Shown here piece after piece: positions 11,113-19,772 of a stretch of DNA of 42,608 bases. The DNA lies in contig JBBARC010000029.1 in the NCBI GenBank assembly GCA_040400005.1, forward strand, positions 1 through 42,608, in the 5' to 3' direction. Source of the stretch: JBBARC01 sp040400005. GTDB taxonomy: Bacteria > Pseudomonadota > Alphaproteobacteria > Acetobacterales > Acetobacteraceae. The notes beneath the pieces are model-generated. The model saw only the letters and a program-made list of their open reading frames with translations, had not been told where the DNA came from and ran no database searches. Position numbers and translations under genes: made by a program. Position 1 is the stretch's first letter. Each line of letters starts with the position of its first letter.

Positions 11113-11122
11113 GGCTTTGTCT

Positions 11123-11635
11123 CTACGCCGCGGCGGGCGGGGTCGGCAAGCGGGGGCGGAAACTATCCAGCAAAAGCACGCCAACGCCGATGACAATGGC
11201 GCTATCGCCGACATTGAAGACATAGGGAAAGGGGTCGAAGCCGGCCCAGTGCAGATGGATAAAATCAACCACCCGGCCAAAGCGCCAGCGATCGATGACA
11301 TTGCCAATGGCGCCGCCGCCGATGGCGCCGTAGCAGGCGGCCGGTAACACATGCTCGGCGCGGCTGAGAGCGATAAACAAAATCACCGTAATGCCCAGCG
11401 CGAACGCGCAGAGTAAGGCAACGCCGGCAGGCGAGCCCGCCTGCATCAGGCCAAACGTGACGCCTTGGTTCCATACCATGGCAAGGTCGAAAAACGGCGG
11501 CAGCACCGCGATCACCCGGCGATTGGGCAAATCAAGCCCGTGCAGCACCCAGTATTTTGATGCCTGATCGAGAGCGAGCACCACTATGGCGAGCGCCGCG
11601 CCCAGCGCCCGGCGGTTGCGAGCGTTGCTCATCAT
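11123..11635 (-). CDS. lspA: Lipoprotein signal peptidase (signal peptidase II)
   Basis: 170 residues, four predicted membrane helices. LspA removes signal peptides from diacylglyceryl-modified prolipoproteins in the inner membrane. The two catalytic aspartates are visible in GNVIDRWRFGRVVDF (Asp124) and FNVGDSAI (Asp144). The start overlaps the ileS stop codon as ATGA, with a second ATG directly after it. The next gene is a lipoprotein, a likely substrate. Confidence 0.95.
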   Translation of the reverse strand: MMSNARNRRALGAALAIVVLALDQASKYWVLHGLDLPNRRVIAVLPPFFDLAMVWNQGVTFGLMQAGSPAGVALLCAFALGITVILFIALSRAEHVLPAACYGAIGGGAIGNVIDRWRFGRVVDFIHLHWAGFDPFPYVFNVGDSAIVIGVGVLLLDSFRPRLPTPPAAA

Positions 11636-14493
11636 GCCGGCTGACAGGCAAACCGGCTAACCACATCGGCGCAGCGCCCGCACAAGGCCGGGTGGGCGGC
11701 GATGCTACCCACCTCGGGCAATACGCGCCAGCAGCGCGCGCATTTTTGGCCCACGGCGCGGGTAACTTTCACCCGCGTTGCCGCGGCGGCGGTGCCAGCT
11801 TTTTTGGTGCTTTGATAGACATCATCCGCGCCATCGAGCGATTGGCCGGTGGTGAGGGCGACCGCCGAGACAATGGCAATGTCGGGCCAGGGCTGATCAC
11901 CGAGCACGGCGATGATGTCGGGGCTGATGCCGATGTGAACGGCGGCTTCCAGCGATGATTTGATCAGGCCACTGGCACGCTTTTGTTCAATGGCGGTGGT
12001 CACATCGCTGCGCACATCGCGGATGCGCGCCCACGTGGCTGCCAAGGCTTCGTTGTGCCACTCGGATGGAATGTTTGGAAAACTTTCCAAATGCACGCTG
12101 GATGATTCGCCAAACCGCGCGGCCCAGGCTTCATCGGCGGTAAAGCACAACACCGGCGCCAGCCATAGGGTCAGGCTGCGGTGCAAATGATCCAGCACGG
12201 TGCGGCAGGCGCGGCGGGTAAGATCATCGGGGGCACCGCAGTATAGCGCATCCTTGCGGATATCGAAGTAAAACGCCGACAAATCGGTGGCACACAGATT
12301 GTGCAGGGCGGGGAAAACACCGGCCCAATCATAGGTCTCGTTAGCCTGGCGCATACGCGCATCGAAACTGGCCAGCCAGTGCAACACCAGGCGTTCCAAT
12401 TCCGGCATGTCAGCGTAATTCACACGCTCGGCCTCGGTAAATCCATCAAGCCCGCCCAAAATCCAACGCAGCGTGTTGCGCAGGCGGCGGTACAATTCGG
12501 CCTGCTGCTTGAGAATTTCCTTGCCTATGCGCTGATCTTCAGTGATGTCGGTGTTCATCACCCACAGCCGCAAAATATCGGCGCCGTATTCGGCAATCAC
12601 TTTTTCGGGGGCCACGGTATTGCCCAGCGACTTACTCATCTTGCGGCCCTGCTCATCGAGCGTAAACCCGTGCGTCAGGATCGCCTTGAACGGTGCCATG
12701 CCCCGCGTGCCGATGGATTCCAGCAAGGATGATTGAAACCAGCCGCGATGCTGATCCGACCCTTCCAGGTATAAATCAGCCGGTGTCGGCAGGCCGCGAT
12801 CTTCCAGCGTAAAGGCGTGGGTGCAGCCGCTTTCAAACCACACATCGACAATATCGCGCACTTGTTCGTAATCGGCGGGATCACGATCATTGCCTAAAAA
12901 CCGCGACGCTGGCGAGGCAAACCAGGCATCCGCCCCTTCATCACGAAAGGCCGCGACAATGCGCGCCATCACCGCAGTATCGCGCAAAATCTCGCCCGAG
13001 CGCTTTTCAACAAACACCGGGATCGGCACGCCCCACGCACGCTGGCGCGAAATGCACCAATCGGGGCGCCCAGCCACCATCGAGCCAATCCGGTTGCGCC
13101 CCTGATCGGGCACAAAATGGGTCTGCGCGATCGCCGCCAATGCGCGGGCGCGGATCTGCTCAGGGCCATCCATGCGGATAAACCATTGCGGCGTTGCGCG
13201 AAAAATCAGCGGCGCCTTGCTGCGCCACGAATGTGGATAAGAGTGTACTAGCTTGCCACGCGCCATGAGGTTTCCAGCGGCCAGTAAGGCCGCACACACC
13301 GGCTCGGCCGCTTTAAACACGTGCGCGCCTGCAAACAGCGCAACCCACGGGTAGTAGGTGCCATCATCGGCGACCGTTTCGGGCACCTCGATCCCATGCA
13401 CCCGGCAGAGGGCAAAATCATCCTCGCCATGGGCCGGCGCCATGTGCACAAAGCCGGTACCCTGGTCGGTGGTCACGAACTCGCCCGGCAGCAGCGGCAC
13501 GTCAAACTCATAGCCCTGGCCACGCAGCGGGTGGGCGGCAAGCATGCCCGCCAAATCAGCACCTTTAACATTTGCAATCACGCGATGCGCAGTGATGGCA
13601 CAATCGCGGATAAAATTTTCCAGCAACGGGGCCGCCACCAGCAGATCGGCGCCGGGGGCGAGCAAACTGCTATCACCGACGCTATCCACAACGATCCTGA
13701 CGTAATCAATCTCGAGCCCGTAAGCGATGGCGCGGTTGCCTGGCATGGTCCACGGCGTTGTCGTCCAAATCACCACAGCAGACCCCGTTAGTGCGTGCGC
13801 ACCCAACAGCGGAAAGCGCACCCAGATGGTGGTGGAAATGTGATCGGCATACTCTACCTCGGCCTCGGCCAGCGCGGTTTTTTCAACCACACTCCACATC
13901 ACCGGGCGCAGGCCGCGATAGAGCGCGCCGTTCAGCACAAAGCGGCCAATTTCGTTGGCAATGGTTGCTTCTGCCGGAAAATCCAGTGTGGCGTAGCGGT
14001 TTTGCCAATCGCCAAAAATCCCCAGGCGCTGAAATTCGGCCGCCTGCACCGCCATCCAGTGTTGCGCATAGGTTCGGCATTCGGCACGAAAATCGAGCAG
14101 CGGCACCGCATCTTTGTCGCGGCCGGATTTGCGGTACTCTTCTTCGATACGCCATTCAATCGGCAGGCCGTGACAATCCCAGCCCGGCACATAGTACGCA
14201 TCAAACCCGGCCATCTGGCGGGCGCGGTTGATCACATCTTTCAGGATCTTGTTCAGCGCATGGCCGATATGGATATTGCCGTTGGCGTAAGGCGGGCCAT
14301 CATGCAAAATAAACGATGGGCGGCCGGCAGATTGCGCGCGCAGATTTTCCCACAAATGACTCTGCGCCCAGCGCGCCAGAATTTGCGGCTCTTTCTTGGG
14401 TAAATCACCGCGCATGGGAAAATCGGTTTTCGGCAGAAAAACCGTATCACGATAGTCAGTTCTGGCCTCGGTTGGCGGCTGGGTCTCGGGCAT
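11632..14493 (-). CDS. ileS: Isoleucyl-tRNA synthetase
   Basis: 953 residues, full length for a bacterial class I IleRS. The HIGH signature is in GNIHIGHALNK (residues 75-78), KMSKS is at 618-622, the editing domain lies between (WTTTPWTMPGNRAIAYG), and the C-terminus ends with a zinc-binding CARC...CGRC module. It charges tRNA-Ile in the cytoplasm. Four bases separate it from ribF upstream, and its stop overlaps the lspA start, so ribF-ileS-lspA-DUF3035 is one operon. No T-box or other leader is visible. Confidence 0.97.
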   Translation of the reverse strand: MPETQPPTEARTDYRDTVFLPKTDFPMRGDLPKKEPQILARWAQSHLWENLRAQSAGRPSFILHDGPPYANGNIHIGHALNKILKDVINRARQMAGFDAYYVPGWDCHGLPIEWRIEEEYRKSGRDKDAVPLLDFRAECRTYAQHWMAVQAAEFQRLGIFGDWQNRYATLDFPAEATIANEIGRFVLNGALYRGLRPVMWSVVEKTALAEAEVEYADHISTTIWVRFPLLGAHALTGSAVVIWTTTPWTMPGNRAIAYGLEIDYVRIVVDSVGDSSLLAPGADLLVAAPLLENFIRDCAITAHRVIANVKGADLAGMLAAHPLRGQGYEFDVPLLPGEFVTTDQGTGFVHMAPAHGEDDFALCRVHGIEVPETVADDGTYYPWVALFAGAHVFKAAEPVCAALLAAGNLMARGKLVHSYPHSWRSKAPLIFRATPQWFIRMDGPEQIRARALAAIAQTHFVPDQGRNRIGSMVAGRPDWCISRQRAWGVPIPVFVEKRSGEILRDTAVMARIVAAFRDEGADAWFASPASRFLGNDRDPADYEQVRDIVDVWFESGCTHAFTLEDRGLPTPADLYLEGSDQHRGWFQSSLLESIGTRGMAPFKAILTHGFTLDEQGRKMSKSLGNTVAPEKVIAEYGADILRLWVMNTDITEDQRIGKEILKQQAELYRRLRNTLRWILGGLDGFTEAERVNYADMPELERLVLHWLASFDARMRQANETYDWAGVFPALHNLCATDLSAFYFDIRKDALYCGAPDDLTRRACRTVLDHLHRSLTLWLAPVLCFTADEAWAARFGESSSVHLESFPNIPSEWHNEALAATWARIRDVRSDVTTAIEQKRASGLIKSSLEAAVHIGISPDIIAVLGDQPWPDIAIVSAVALTTGQSLDGADDVYQSTKKAGTAAAATRVKVTRAVGQKCARCWRVLPEVGSIAAHPALCGRCADVVSRFACQPA

Positions 14494-14497
14494 AAAA

Positions 14498-15430
14498 TTA
14501 CTCGCTAAAGGCAGCTAAGGCTGCGCGCGCATCGGCTGCATCGCAGGCGATCTGGGCACGCAACACATCGAAACTGGGAAATTTCTTCTCCTCGCGCAGA
14601 AACGCAAGCAGGGAGACCACAATGGTTTGATCATACAGACCACCATCGAAATCAAAAATATGCGCTTCCAGGCGCGATTCTGCGCCCAACGCCACGGTCG
14701 GGCGGCGGCCAATATTGGCAACCCCGCCCAGCACCTGGCCATCGGCCAGCGCCACCCGCACGGCATACACGCCGCGCGCCGGTTCCAGATGGCGGCCCAA
14801 CGCCACGTTTGCCGTGGGAAAACCAATGGTGCGGCCACGCGCATCGCCGTGCGCGACCACGCCACTAATGCTCCATGGCCGGCCGAGCACGTTTGCCGCC
14901 CGTTCGGGGTAGCCATCCTGCAAGGCGCGGCGCACCCGGCTAGATGAGTACGGCCCGGTGCTATCGGCCAACGGGGGCACCAGGGTCAGCCCCAACCCCA
15001 GCGCTTCCGAACGGGCCGCCAAAAACCCGGTATCGCCACCGCGGCGATGGCCAAAGGCGAAATCTGGCCCGCAGGCAATGTGGCCGGCACCAATGCCCCG
15101 GTGCAGCACATCATGCACAAACTGCTCGGGCGAGAGATGGGCAAAGGCGGCGTCAAACGGGATCTGATAGATCAGCCGCACGCCCAAACCTGCCAGCAGG
15201 CGGGCGCGGTCTTCGGGCAGGGTTAAATGAAACGGCGGGTCATCCGGGCGAAACACTTCGCGCGGGTGGGGTTCAAACGTCAGCACCGCCAGCGGCAGAT
15301 CGGGGCGGGCCGCGTGGGCGGCGCGCACCAGCAGGGCGTGGCCAAGATGCACGCCGTCAAAATTGCCCAAAGCCACACTGGCGCCGCGCGCATCCGGCGG
15401 TAAGCCGCGCCAATCGTTAAAAATCCGCAT
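14498..15430 (-). CDS. ribF: Bifunctional riboflavin kinase / FAD synthetase
   Basis: 310 residues. RibF makes FMN from riboflavin and then FAD. The N-terminal nucleotidyltransferase domain has GNFDGVHLGH (22-31) and the SSSRVRRAL motif; the C-terminal flavokinase domain has GRTIGFPTANV and the closing EEKKFPSFDVLRAQI segment. The ATG at 15430 gives the standard N-terminus, whereas the open frame further upstream crosses the divergent promoter region. It is the first gene of the ileS operon and is divergent from the CBS-BON gene. Confidence 0.95.
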   Translation of the reverse strand: MRIFNDWRGLPPDARGASVALGNFDGVHLGHALLVRAAHAARPDLPLAVLTFEPHPREVFRPDDPPFHLTLPEDRARLLAGLGVRLIYQIPFDAAFAHLSPEQFVHDVLHRGIGAGHIACGPDFAFGHRRGGDTGFLAARSEALGLGLTLVPPLADSTGPYSSSRVRRALQDGYPERAANVLGRPWSISGVVAHGDARGRTIGFPTANVALGRHLEPARGVYAVRVALADGQVLGGVANIGRRPTVALGAESRLEAHIFDFDGGLYDQTIVVSLLAFLREEKKFPSFDVLRAQIACDAADARAALAAFSE

Positions 15431-15493
15431 GGCGCAGTTTTGCGGCATTGGCCGGCTTTGGGCAAGCGAAGTCCCGCCCTTGGCCTGCCATGC

Positions 15494-15507
15494 TTGACCT
15501 GGATCAA
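15494..15507. promoter_or_regulatory. FNR/FixK-type box upstream of the CBS-BON gene
   Basis: TTGACCTGGATCAA fits the FNR consensus TTGA(T/C)-N4-ATCAA. Its centre is 66 bases before the CBS-BON start codon, a spacing that suits activation from about -41.5 of a start site near 15542. An FNR-type regulator gene with the matching recognition helix lies 0.8 kb away. It also sits upstream of ribF on the other strand, so an effect there is possible but less likely. Confidence 0.75.
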
Positions 15508-15566
15508 GGCTGTCACCACCTGCAAAGGGCATGGTGTCCGTATCAATCGTGCCAGGAGAGTTCTTT

Positions 15567-16280
15567 ATGTTGGCCCGCGATATTATGACCAAAACGGTAA
15601 CCACGGTGCGCCCCGATACCCCGCTGGTGGATGCGATCGGCTGCCTGGTGGATGCGCGCGTCAGCGGGCTGCCGGTGCTGGACGCCGCCGGCACGCTGGT
15701 TGGCGTGTTAACGGAGGGCGATTTGCTGCGCCGGGTGGAAACGGGAACCGAAACCACACGCCCAGGCTGGCTGGATATTTTGCTAGGGCCAGGCCGCACG
15801 GCACGCGATTACGTGCATTCGCATGGGCGCTTGGTCGCCGATGTGATGACCACACCAGTGGTGACCATTACGGCGGACACCACGCTGGCCGATGCAGTCA
15901 AGCTTATGGAAAAGCGCCACATCAAGCGCCTGCCGGTGCTGGACGGCGGTGCGCTGGTGGGGTTGGTCAGCCGCTCCGATATCGTACGGGCCTTAGGCCG
16001 CGCCATGCGGGCCGAGGACGCGCCACAGCCCGGGCCGCCGCCCACCGATGATGAGATCCGCGATGCGCTGTTAACCGAGCTTGCCAATGTGCGTTGGGCC
16101 AATGCGCATAATGCGCATGTAAGGGTGGAAGATGGTGTGGTGACGCTGGAAGGGGTGATTTTCACCGAATCGGTGCGCCCAGCGATCCGCGTGGCGGCGC
16201 AGGATATTCGCGGCGTGCGCGCAGTCGACGATCAGATGATCTGGCTGGAACCGGTCACCGGCACCACGTTAATGGCCTAA
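15567..16280 (+). CDS. CBS-pair and BON domain protein, probably under FNR control
   Basis: 237 residues. Two CBS domains (about residues 1-57 and 90-150, each beginning with a D(I/V)MT motif) are followed by a BON domain (about 165-230, with the VRVEDGVVTLEGVIF core). CBS pairs bind adenine nucleotides or similar ligands, and BON domains are linked to envelope or phospholipid binding. The specific role is unknown. The ATG at 15567 has a good Shine-Dalgarno (AGGAG, 9 bases upstream); the open frame reaches further upstream without one. An FNR box lies in the promoter region, which suggests induction at low oxygen. Confidence 0.9.
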   Translation: MLARDIMTKTVTTVRPDTPLVDAIGCLVDARVSGLPVLDAAGTLVGVLTEGDLLRRVETGTETTRPGWLDILLGPGRTARDYVHSHGRLVADVMTTPVVTITADTTLADAVKLMEKRHIKRLPVLDGGALVGLVSRSDIVRALGRAMRAEDAPQPGPPPTDDEIRDALLTELANVRWANAHNAHVRVEDGVVTLEGVIFTESVRPAIRVAAQDIRGVRAVDDQMIWLEPVTGTTLMA

Positions 16281-16309
16281 AACAACGCAAGCTGGAGAGG
16301 TCGCAGGCG

Positions 16310-17062
16310 TTAGGTTTCGCCATCGCCAATGGCGGCAAGCCTGCGGCGGTCCAATATGGTCACCTCGGCCGCTCCACCGTGCAGATCGATCAGCCGGTCG
16401 GTTTTTAGGCGGCTAAAGCTGCGGCTGACGGTTTCGATGGTCAGCCCCAGATAATCGGCGATGTCGGCGCGGGTCATCGGCAGATGCACGTGGTTGCGCG
16501 GGCAGGCGCAGGCTTCTTGCGTTACCAGTTCGCTCATCAGAAAAGACGCCAGCCGCTCGCGCGCGGTTTTGCGGCCGAGCAGCAGCATTTGCCCCTGCGC
16601 CACCACCAGCTCGTGCACCGCCGTTTCCAGCAGGCGGGATTCAAATTGCGGGAAATCGTTGATCACCGCGCGCAGTTTGGCGCGGCTAAAGCGGCATAGG
16701 CGCAGGGGGGTGATCGCCTCGACCGAAAACCCGTAGGTGGTGGTCACTGCCAGGCCCAGAAAATGCCCGCGGGTCGGAAAGCCCATAATCTGGCGCCGGC
16801 CATCGGGCAACAATTTGCACAGGCGCGCGTAGCCTGCGGTGATATTGTAAAAATAGGCGGCCAGGTCGCCTTCTTCCACAACCGTCGCGCCCGGATCATA
16901 GCTTTGCACAACGGCAATATCGGCCAGGCGCGACAGATCGGCGGCATCCATCGCGCTACACACCGACTGGCCGCGCGCATCGCATTTGGCGCAGGGGTCT
17001 GGCATGCCGGCATTCGCCGGGCTGCGTTCGATCACGATCGGTCGTGTCTGGTCGATAAACAT
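16310..17062 (-). CDS. Oxygen-sensing Crp/FNR-family regulator (FnrL-like)
   Basis: 250 residues from the ATG at 17062; the frame continues to a TTG at 17098. Three N-terminal cysteines in CAKCDARGQSVC (Cys24, Cys27, Cys35) and Cys123 in LRLCRFSR line up with the four cluster ligands of E. coli FNR (20, 23, 29, 122), so a [4Fe-4S] oxygen sensor is expected. A cyclic-nucleotide-binding-like beta-roll follows, then a helix-turn-helix with the recognition helix ETVSRSFSR, which reads TTGAT/C half-sites. Two such sites flank the gene (15494 and 17229). It is probably an activator of low-oxygen genes. Confidence 0.92.
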   Translation of the reverse strand: MFIDQTRPIVIERSPANAGMPDPCAKCDARGQSVCSAMDAADLSRLADIAVVQSYDPGATVVEEGDLAAYFYNITAGYARLCKLLPDGRRQIMGFPTRGHFLGLAVTTTYGFSVEAITPLRLCRFSRAKLRAVINDFPQFESRLLETAVHELVVAQGQMLLLGRKTARERLASFLMSELVTQEACACPRNHVHLPMTRADIADYLGLTIETVSRSFSRLKTDRLIDLHGGAAEVTILDRRRLAAIGDGET

Positions 17063-17143
17063 ACCCACATCCCGACAAAAAGGCGGCCCCGGCGACAAGG
17101 CTGCGCTGAACGTAACCTTAACTGGCCGGCCACGCTACCGGCA

Positions 17144-17220
17144 GCGCACCCCCGGGCAACGCCCCCCCGGAAGCGCCCCCCCGGAAGCGCCCCCCCCGGA
17201 AGCGCCCCCCCGGAAGCGCA
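17144..17220. repeat. Short C-rich tandem repeat in the fnr divergent promoter region
   Basis: Four consecutive units of the form GCGCCCCCCCGGAA, three of 14 bases and one of 15 (eight C instead of seven), follow a diverged unit (GCGCACCCCCGGGCAA). They lie between the fnr-like gene and the FNR box of the next gene. The C runs make the tract a likely site of replication slippage. Confidence 0.85.
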
Positions 17221-17228
17221 CAGGGGTA

Positions 17229-17242
17229 TTGACCCACGTCAA
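17229..17242. promoter_or_regulatory. FNR-type box upstream of the GNAT-like gene
   Basis: TTGACCCACGTCAA is a symmetric FNR-type site (TTGAC-N4-GTCAA). It ends 68 bases before the start codon at 17311 and is in the intergenic space shared with the divergent fnr-like gene, from which it is separated by the C-rich repeats. It fits positive control of the plus-strand gene, with autoregulation of the fnr gene as a second possibility. Confidence 0.65.
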
Positions 17243-17310
17243 GGAGCAGCGCCGCCCAATCGTGCAGGTTTTGCCATGTCCTGTGGGGTTGCACGCGGTT
17301 TACCGAGCCA

Positions 17311-17772
17311 ATGAGCGATTTTGCCATCACCCGGCTGCCGCCCAACGACGCCCGTCTGGCCTACCCTTTGGTGCGGCTGGTCGACCCTAGCGTCGAGCTT
17401 GCCGCCTGGCTCGCCTTTGCCCGCGCCGCGCGCGGTAAGCGGCGCGGCATTATTGTCGCCACCCGCCTCGGCCGGCCGTACCCGTCGGGCATGTTTCATT
17501 ATTGTTTTACCCGCGACCTCACCCTGGGCCGGGTGGTGACTGCCGATTATTTTGTGGCGCTGGATATTCTCGATCCGCGGCCGCTGGCCAATGCCATGGT
17601 CGCCGCGCTGGAAGCGCTGGCGCGCGGGCTTGCGTGCGACGCGGTGCGGTCGGTGGTGCGCGATCGCACGTCGTTGCTGGCGGACTGCCTGCTGGCCAAC
17701 GGCCACGCGCCGGAAGCCAGCGTGTATGTAAAGACCTTATCCCAGGATTATACCAACCCGCTCGGGCGTTGA
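17311..17772 (+). CDS. GNAT-like hypothetical protein linked to an FNR box
   Basis: 153 residues. The order of predicted strands and helices, with GIIVATRLGRPYPSGMFHY, then VTADYFVALDILD and a helix ALEALARGLACDAVRSVV, resembles a GNAT acetyltransferase fold. I cannot see a clear acetyl-CoA loop (Q/RxxGxG/A), so catalysis is uncertain. No named gene is recognised. The ATG at 17311 has only a weak upstream Shine-Dalgarno. A hairpin and a T-run terminator follow directly. Its FNR box suggests a role at low oxygen. Confidence 0.75.
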   Translation: MSDFAITRLPPNDARLAYPLVRLVDPSVELAAWLAFARAARGKRRGIIVATRLGRPYPSGMFHYCFTRDLTLGRVVTADYFVALDILDPRPLANAMVAALEALARGLACDAVRSVVRDRTSLLADCLLANGHAPEASVYVKTLSQDYTNPLGR

Positions 17773-17815
17773 CCCATAAAGAATGGGTCAACGCTGGTCG
17801 GCGTTAGTCTTTTTT
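17769..17815 (+). terminator. Double hairpin and T-run after the GNAT-like gene
   Basis: A perfect 8-bp inverted repeat (TTGACCCA / TGGGTCAA, 7-base loop) starts at the stop codon. It is followed by a 5-bp stem AACGC / GCGTT (17790-17805) and a run of six T at 17810-17815. The second stem with its T-run is a plausible intrinsic terminator. Confidence 0.65.
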
Positions 17816-17847
17816 GGCGCGGCGCGGCGTTGCCGCTAACCGGCGGC

Positions 17848-17985
17848 CATAAGGGACGCGGGCTGTATCTGCTCGGCGGTGCACCCCTGGATGGGCCGCG
17901 CCATCTGTGGTTGAATTTTGGCAGCTGCCGGCCCAAGCGTCCGGCCGGCGAAATCCTGCCAACCATTTGTTCATCCCGATGTCGC
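17848..17985 (+). pseudogene. C-terminal remnant of a pirin gene
   Basis: One plus-strand frame from 17863 reads LLGGAPLDGPRHLWLNFGS, which is the conserved pirin motif LLGGxPLDxPRHxxWNF(V). A second frame from 17961 reads NHLFIPM, resembling the pirin C-terminal (E)FIPLP. The two pieces are in different frames and no N-terminal cupin half is present, so this is a decayed fragment. It lies between the terminator and the chemotaxis receptor gene. Confidence 0.6.
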
Positions 17986-18015
17986 AGTTTAGCATCTTGA
18001 TTGGGGCAGGCAGCG

Positions 18016-19755
18016 ATGCGGTTGCAAAAACTCAGGCCGAAGCTCGCGGGGTTGCTTTTTCGGGGGCGTGTGCGCTTGCCGGCGCTAACCATACGCGGCA
18101 AGGTCAGCCTGGCCTTTACGGTGATGCTGGTTTTATTGGCCGGGTTGGGCCTTACCTCACTGGATCGCTTTGCCCGGATGCGCGATAGCGTGCGGCTGAT
18201 GCAGCAGGAAGCGCTGATCAAGCGTGAACAGGTGGTGCTGATCGAACGCGATACCGGCGATGTCGAAAAACTGTTTTTGCGCGTGCTGGCCGACCCCAGC
18301 GATACCAGCCAAAGCAGTATGCTGGGCAAAAAGCTGGACGACGATCTGTTTGATATTGACCGCAACCTAAAATCGCTCAGCGGGGCTGCCGGTCACGATG
18401 AACGTATTTTGCTGCATCGCTTTGCCGATATTTGGGATTCAGTCGCCGAAGAAGCCAAGGATTTGGCTGAATCAGTCGCCAAGCACGATATTGAAGGGGC
18501 ACGCAACGGCTTTGGTGTGTCGCTGCGCAATTTGGTGGAAACCGCATCCGAATCACTTGATCAGGTGGTGGTGGACCAGCGCCAGGCAGGTGCCGCGGCG
18601 GCGGCCCGGGTGGAAGCCGACTATACCCGCGGCCGGGTGCAGGTGCTTGGCATACTGGCGCTGGCGGTGGGGCTTGCCGGCGTGCTGGGGGTTTCGTTGC
18701 TGCGCGGCATTGTTCACCCGGTGCGCGCCATCACCGCCGTGATGCGGCAATTGGCCGCCGGTGCCCTGGATACCGGCATACCGGGCCTGGGCCGCCGCGA
18801 TGAAATTGGCCAGATGGCCCAGGCGCTGGGGGTGTTTCGCGATGCCATGCGCGCCAGCGCCCAGGCGAGGGATGCCGAACGTCTGGCGGCGCGGGCCAAC
18901 GCGCAGCGCGCCACCAAGCTGGATGGGCTAACCCAGGATTTTGAAACGCGTATCGGCGCCCTTGGCGTGTCATTAGGGCAAGCGGCCGATGATTTGGGCG
19001 ATACCGCGCACGGCATGGCCGATGCCGCCGATCTTGCCCGCCTGCAGGCGGGAAGTGCGGCGGACGGAGTGGTGTTGACCGGCACCAATATCAACGCGGT
19101 CGCTGCCGCCGCCGCCCAGCTTGCCGCATCAATCAGCGAAATTGGCCGCCAGGTGGTGCGGTCGGCGGCGACTAGCGATGCCGCGGTGGCCGAAGTGCGG
19201 CGCACCGATGCGGTGGTGAAAACCCTATCCGATACCACCCAGCGTATTGGCGATGTAGTCGGGCTGATCACCCGCATCGCCCAGCAAACCAATTTGCTGG
19301 CGCTGAATGCCACCATTGAAGCCGCCCGCGCCGGTGATGCCGGGCGCGGCTTTGCCGTGGTCGCCAGCGAAGTAAAATCGCTCGCCGCCCAAACCGCCCA
19401 CGCCACCGCCGAAATTGGCGCCCAGATTGGCGCCATTCAAACCGCATCGGGCGGCGCGGTGGGGGCGATTGCCGCCATCGGCGCCCGCATTGCCGAAGTC
19501 GCCGCCATTGCCACCGCCATCGCCTGCGCGGTGGAACAGCAAGGGGCGGCGACCAGCGAAATCGCCCGCAATGTGCAGCACGCCGCCACCAGCACCGGCA
19601 CCATCGCCGATACCATGGTGGATATGCGCAGCGCGGCCGATGATGCCGGCGCCGCCGTGGTGGCGGTGCAACACGCCGCCGACGCCCTGCGCACCCGCAG
19701 TGCCGGGCTGCGCCAGGAGGTCGATGCGTTTCTCGCCGGGGTGCGCGCCGCCTGA
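18016..19755 (+). CDS. Methyl-accepting chemotaxis protein
   Basis: 579 residues. Two membrane segments (about residues 28-48 and 208-230) enclose a helical periplasmic sensor of about 160 residues with no named ligand-binding fold that I recognise. A HAMP domain follows, then the cytoplasmic signalling domain with the hairpin tip RIAQQTNLLALNATIEAARA and GRGFAVVASEVKSLA. It should pass signals to CheA/CheW. The ATG at 18016 follows GGGGCAGG. No other chemotaxis genes are nearby, so it is an orphan receptor. Confidence 0.92.
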   Translation: MRLQKLRPKLAGLLFRGRVRLPALTIRGKVSLAFTVMLVLLAGLGLTSLDRFARMRDSVRLMQQEALIKREQVVLIERDTGDVEKLFLRVLADPSDTSQSSMLGKKLDDDLFDIDRNLKSLSGAAGHDERILLHRFADIWDSVAEEAKDLAESVAKHDIEGARNGFGVSLRNLVETASESLDQVVVDQRQAGAAAAARVEADYTRGRVQVLGILALAVGLAGVLGVSLLRGIVHPVRAITAVMRQLAAGALDTGIPGLGRRDEIGQMAQALGVFRDAMRASAQARDAERLAARANAQRATKLDGLTQDFETRIGALGVSLGQAADDLGDTAHGMADAADLARLQAGSAADGVVLTGTNINAVAAAAAQLAASISEIGRQVVRSAATSDAAVAEVRRTDAVVKTLSDTTQRIGDVVGLITRIAQQTNLLALNATIEAARAGDAGRGFAVVASEVKSLAAQTAHATAEIGAQIGAIQTASGGAVGAIAAIGARIAEVAAIATAIACAVEQQGAATSEIARNVQHAATSTGTIADTMVDMRSAADDAGAAVVAVQHAADALRTRSAGLRQEVDAFLAGVRAA

Positions 19756-19772
19756 AAAGCCAGCGCTGGCCC

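Noticed and set aside
17144..17220. Possible CRISPR or iteron array
   Set aside because: Units are 14-15 bases, directly joined, with no spacers, no replication gene and no cas genes.
18714..19436. 240-codon minus-strand frame opposite the chemotaxis receptor
   Set aside because: Shadow of the alanine-rich signalling helices; no independent start signal.
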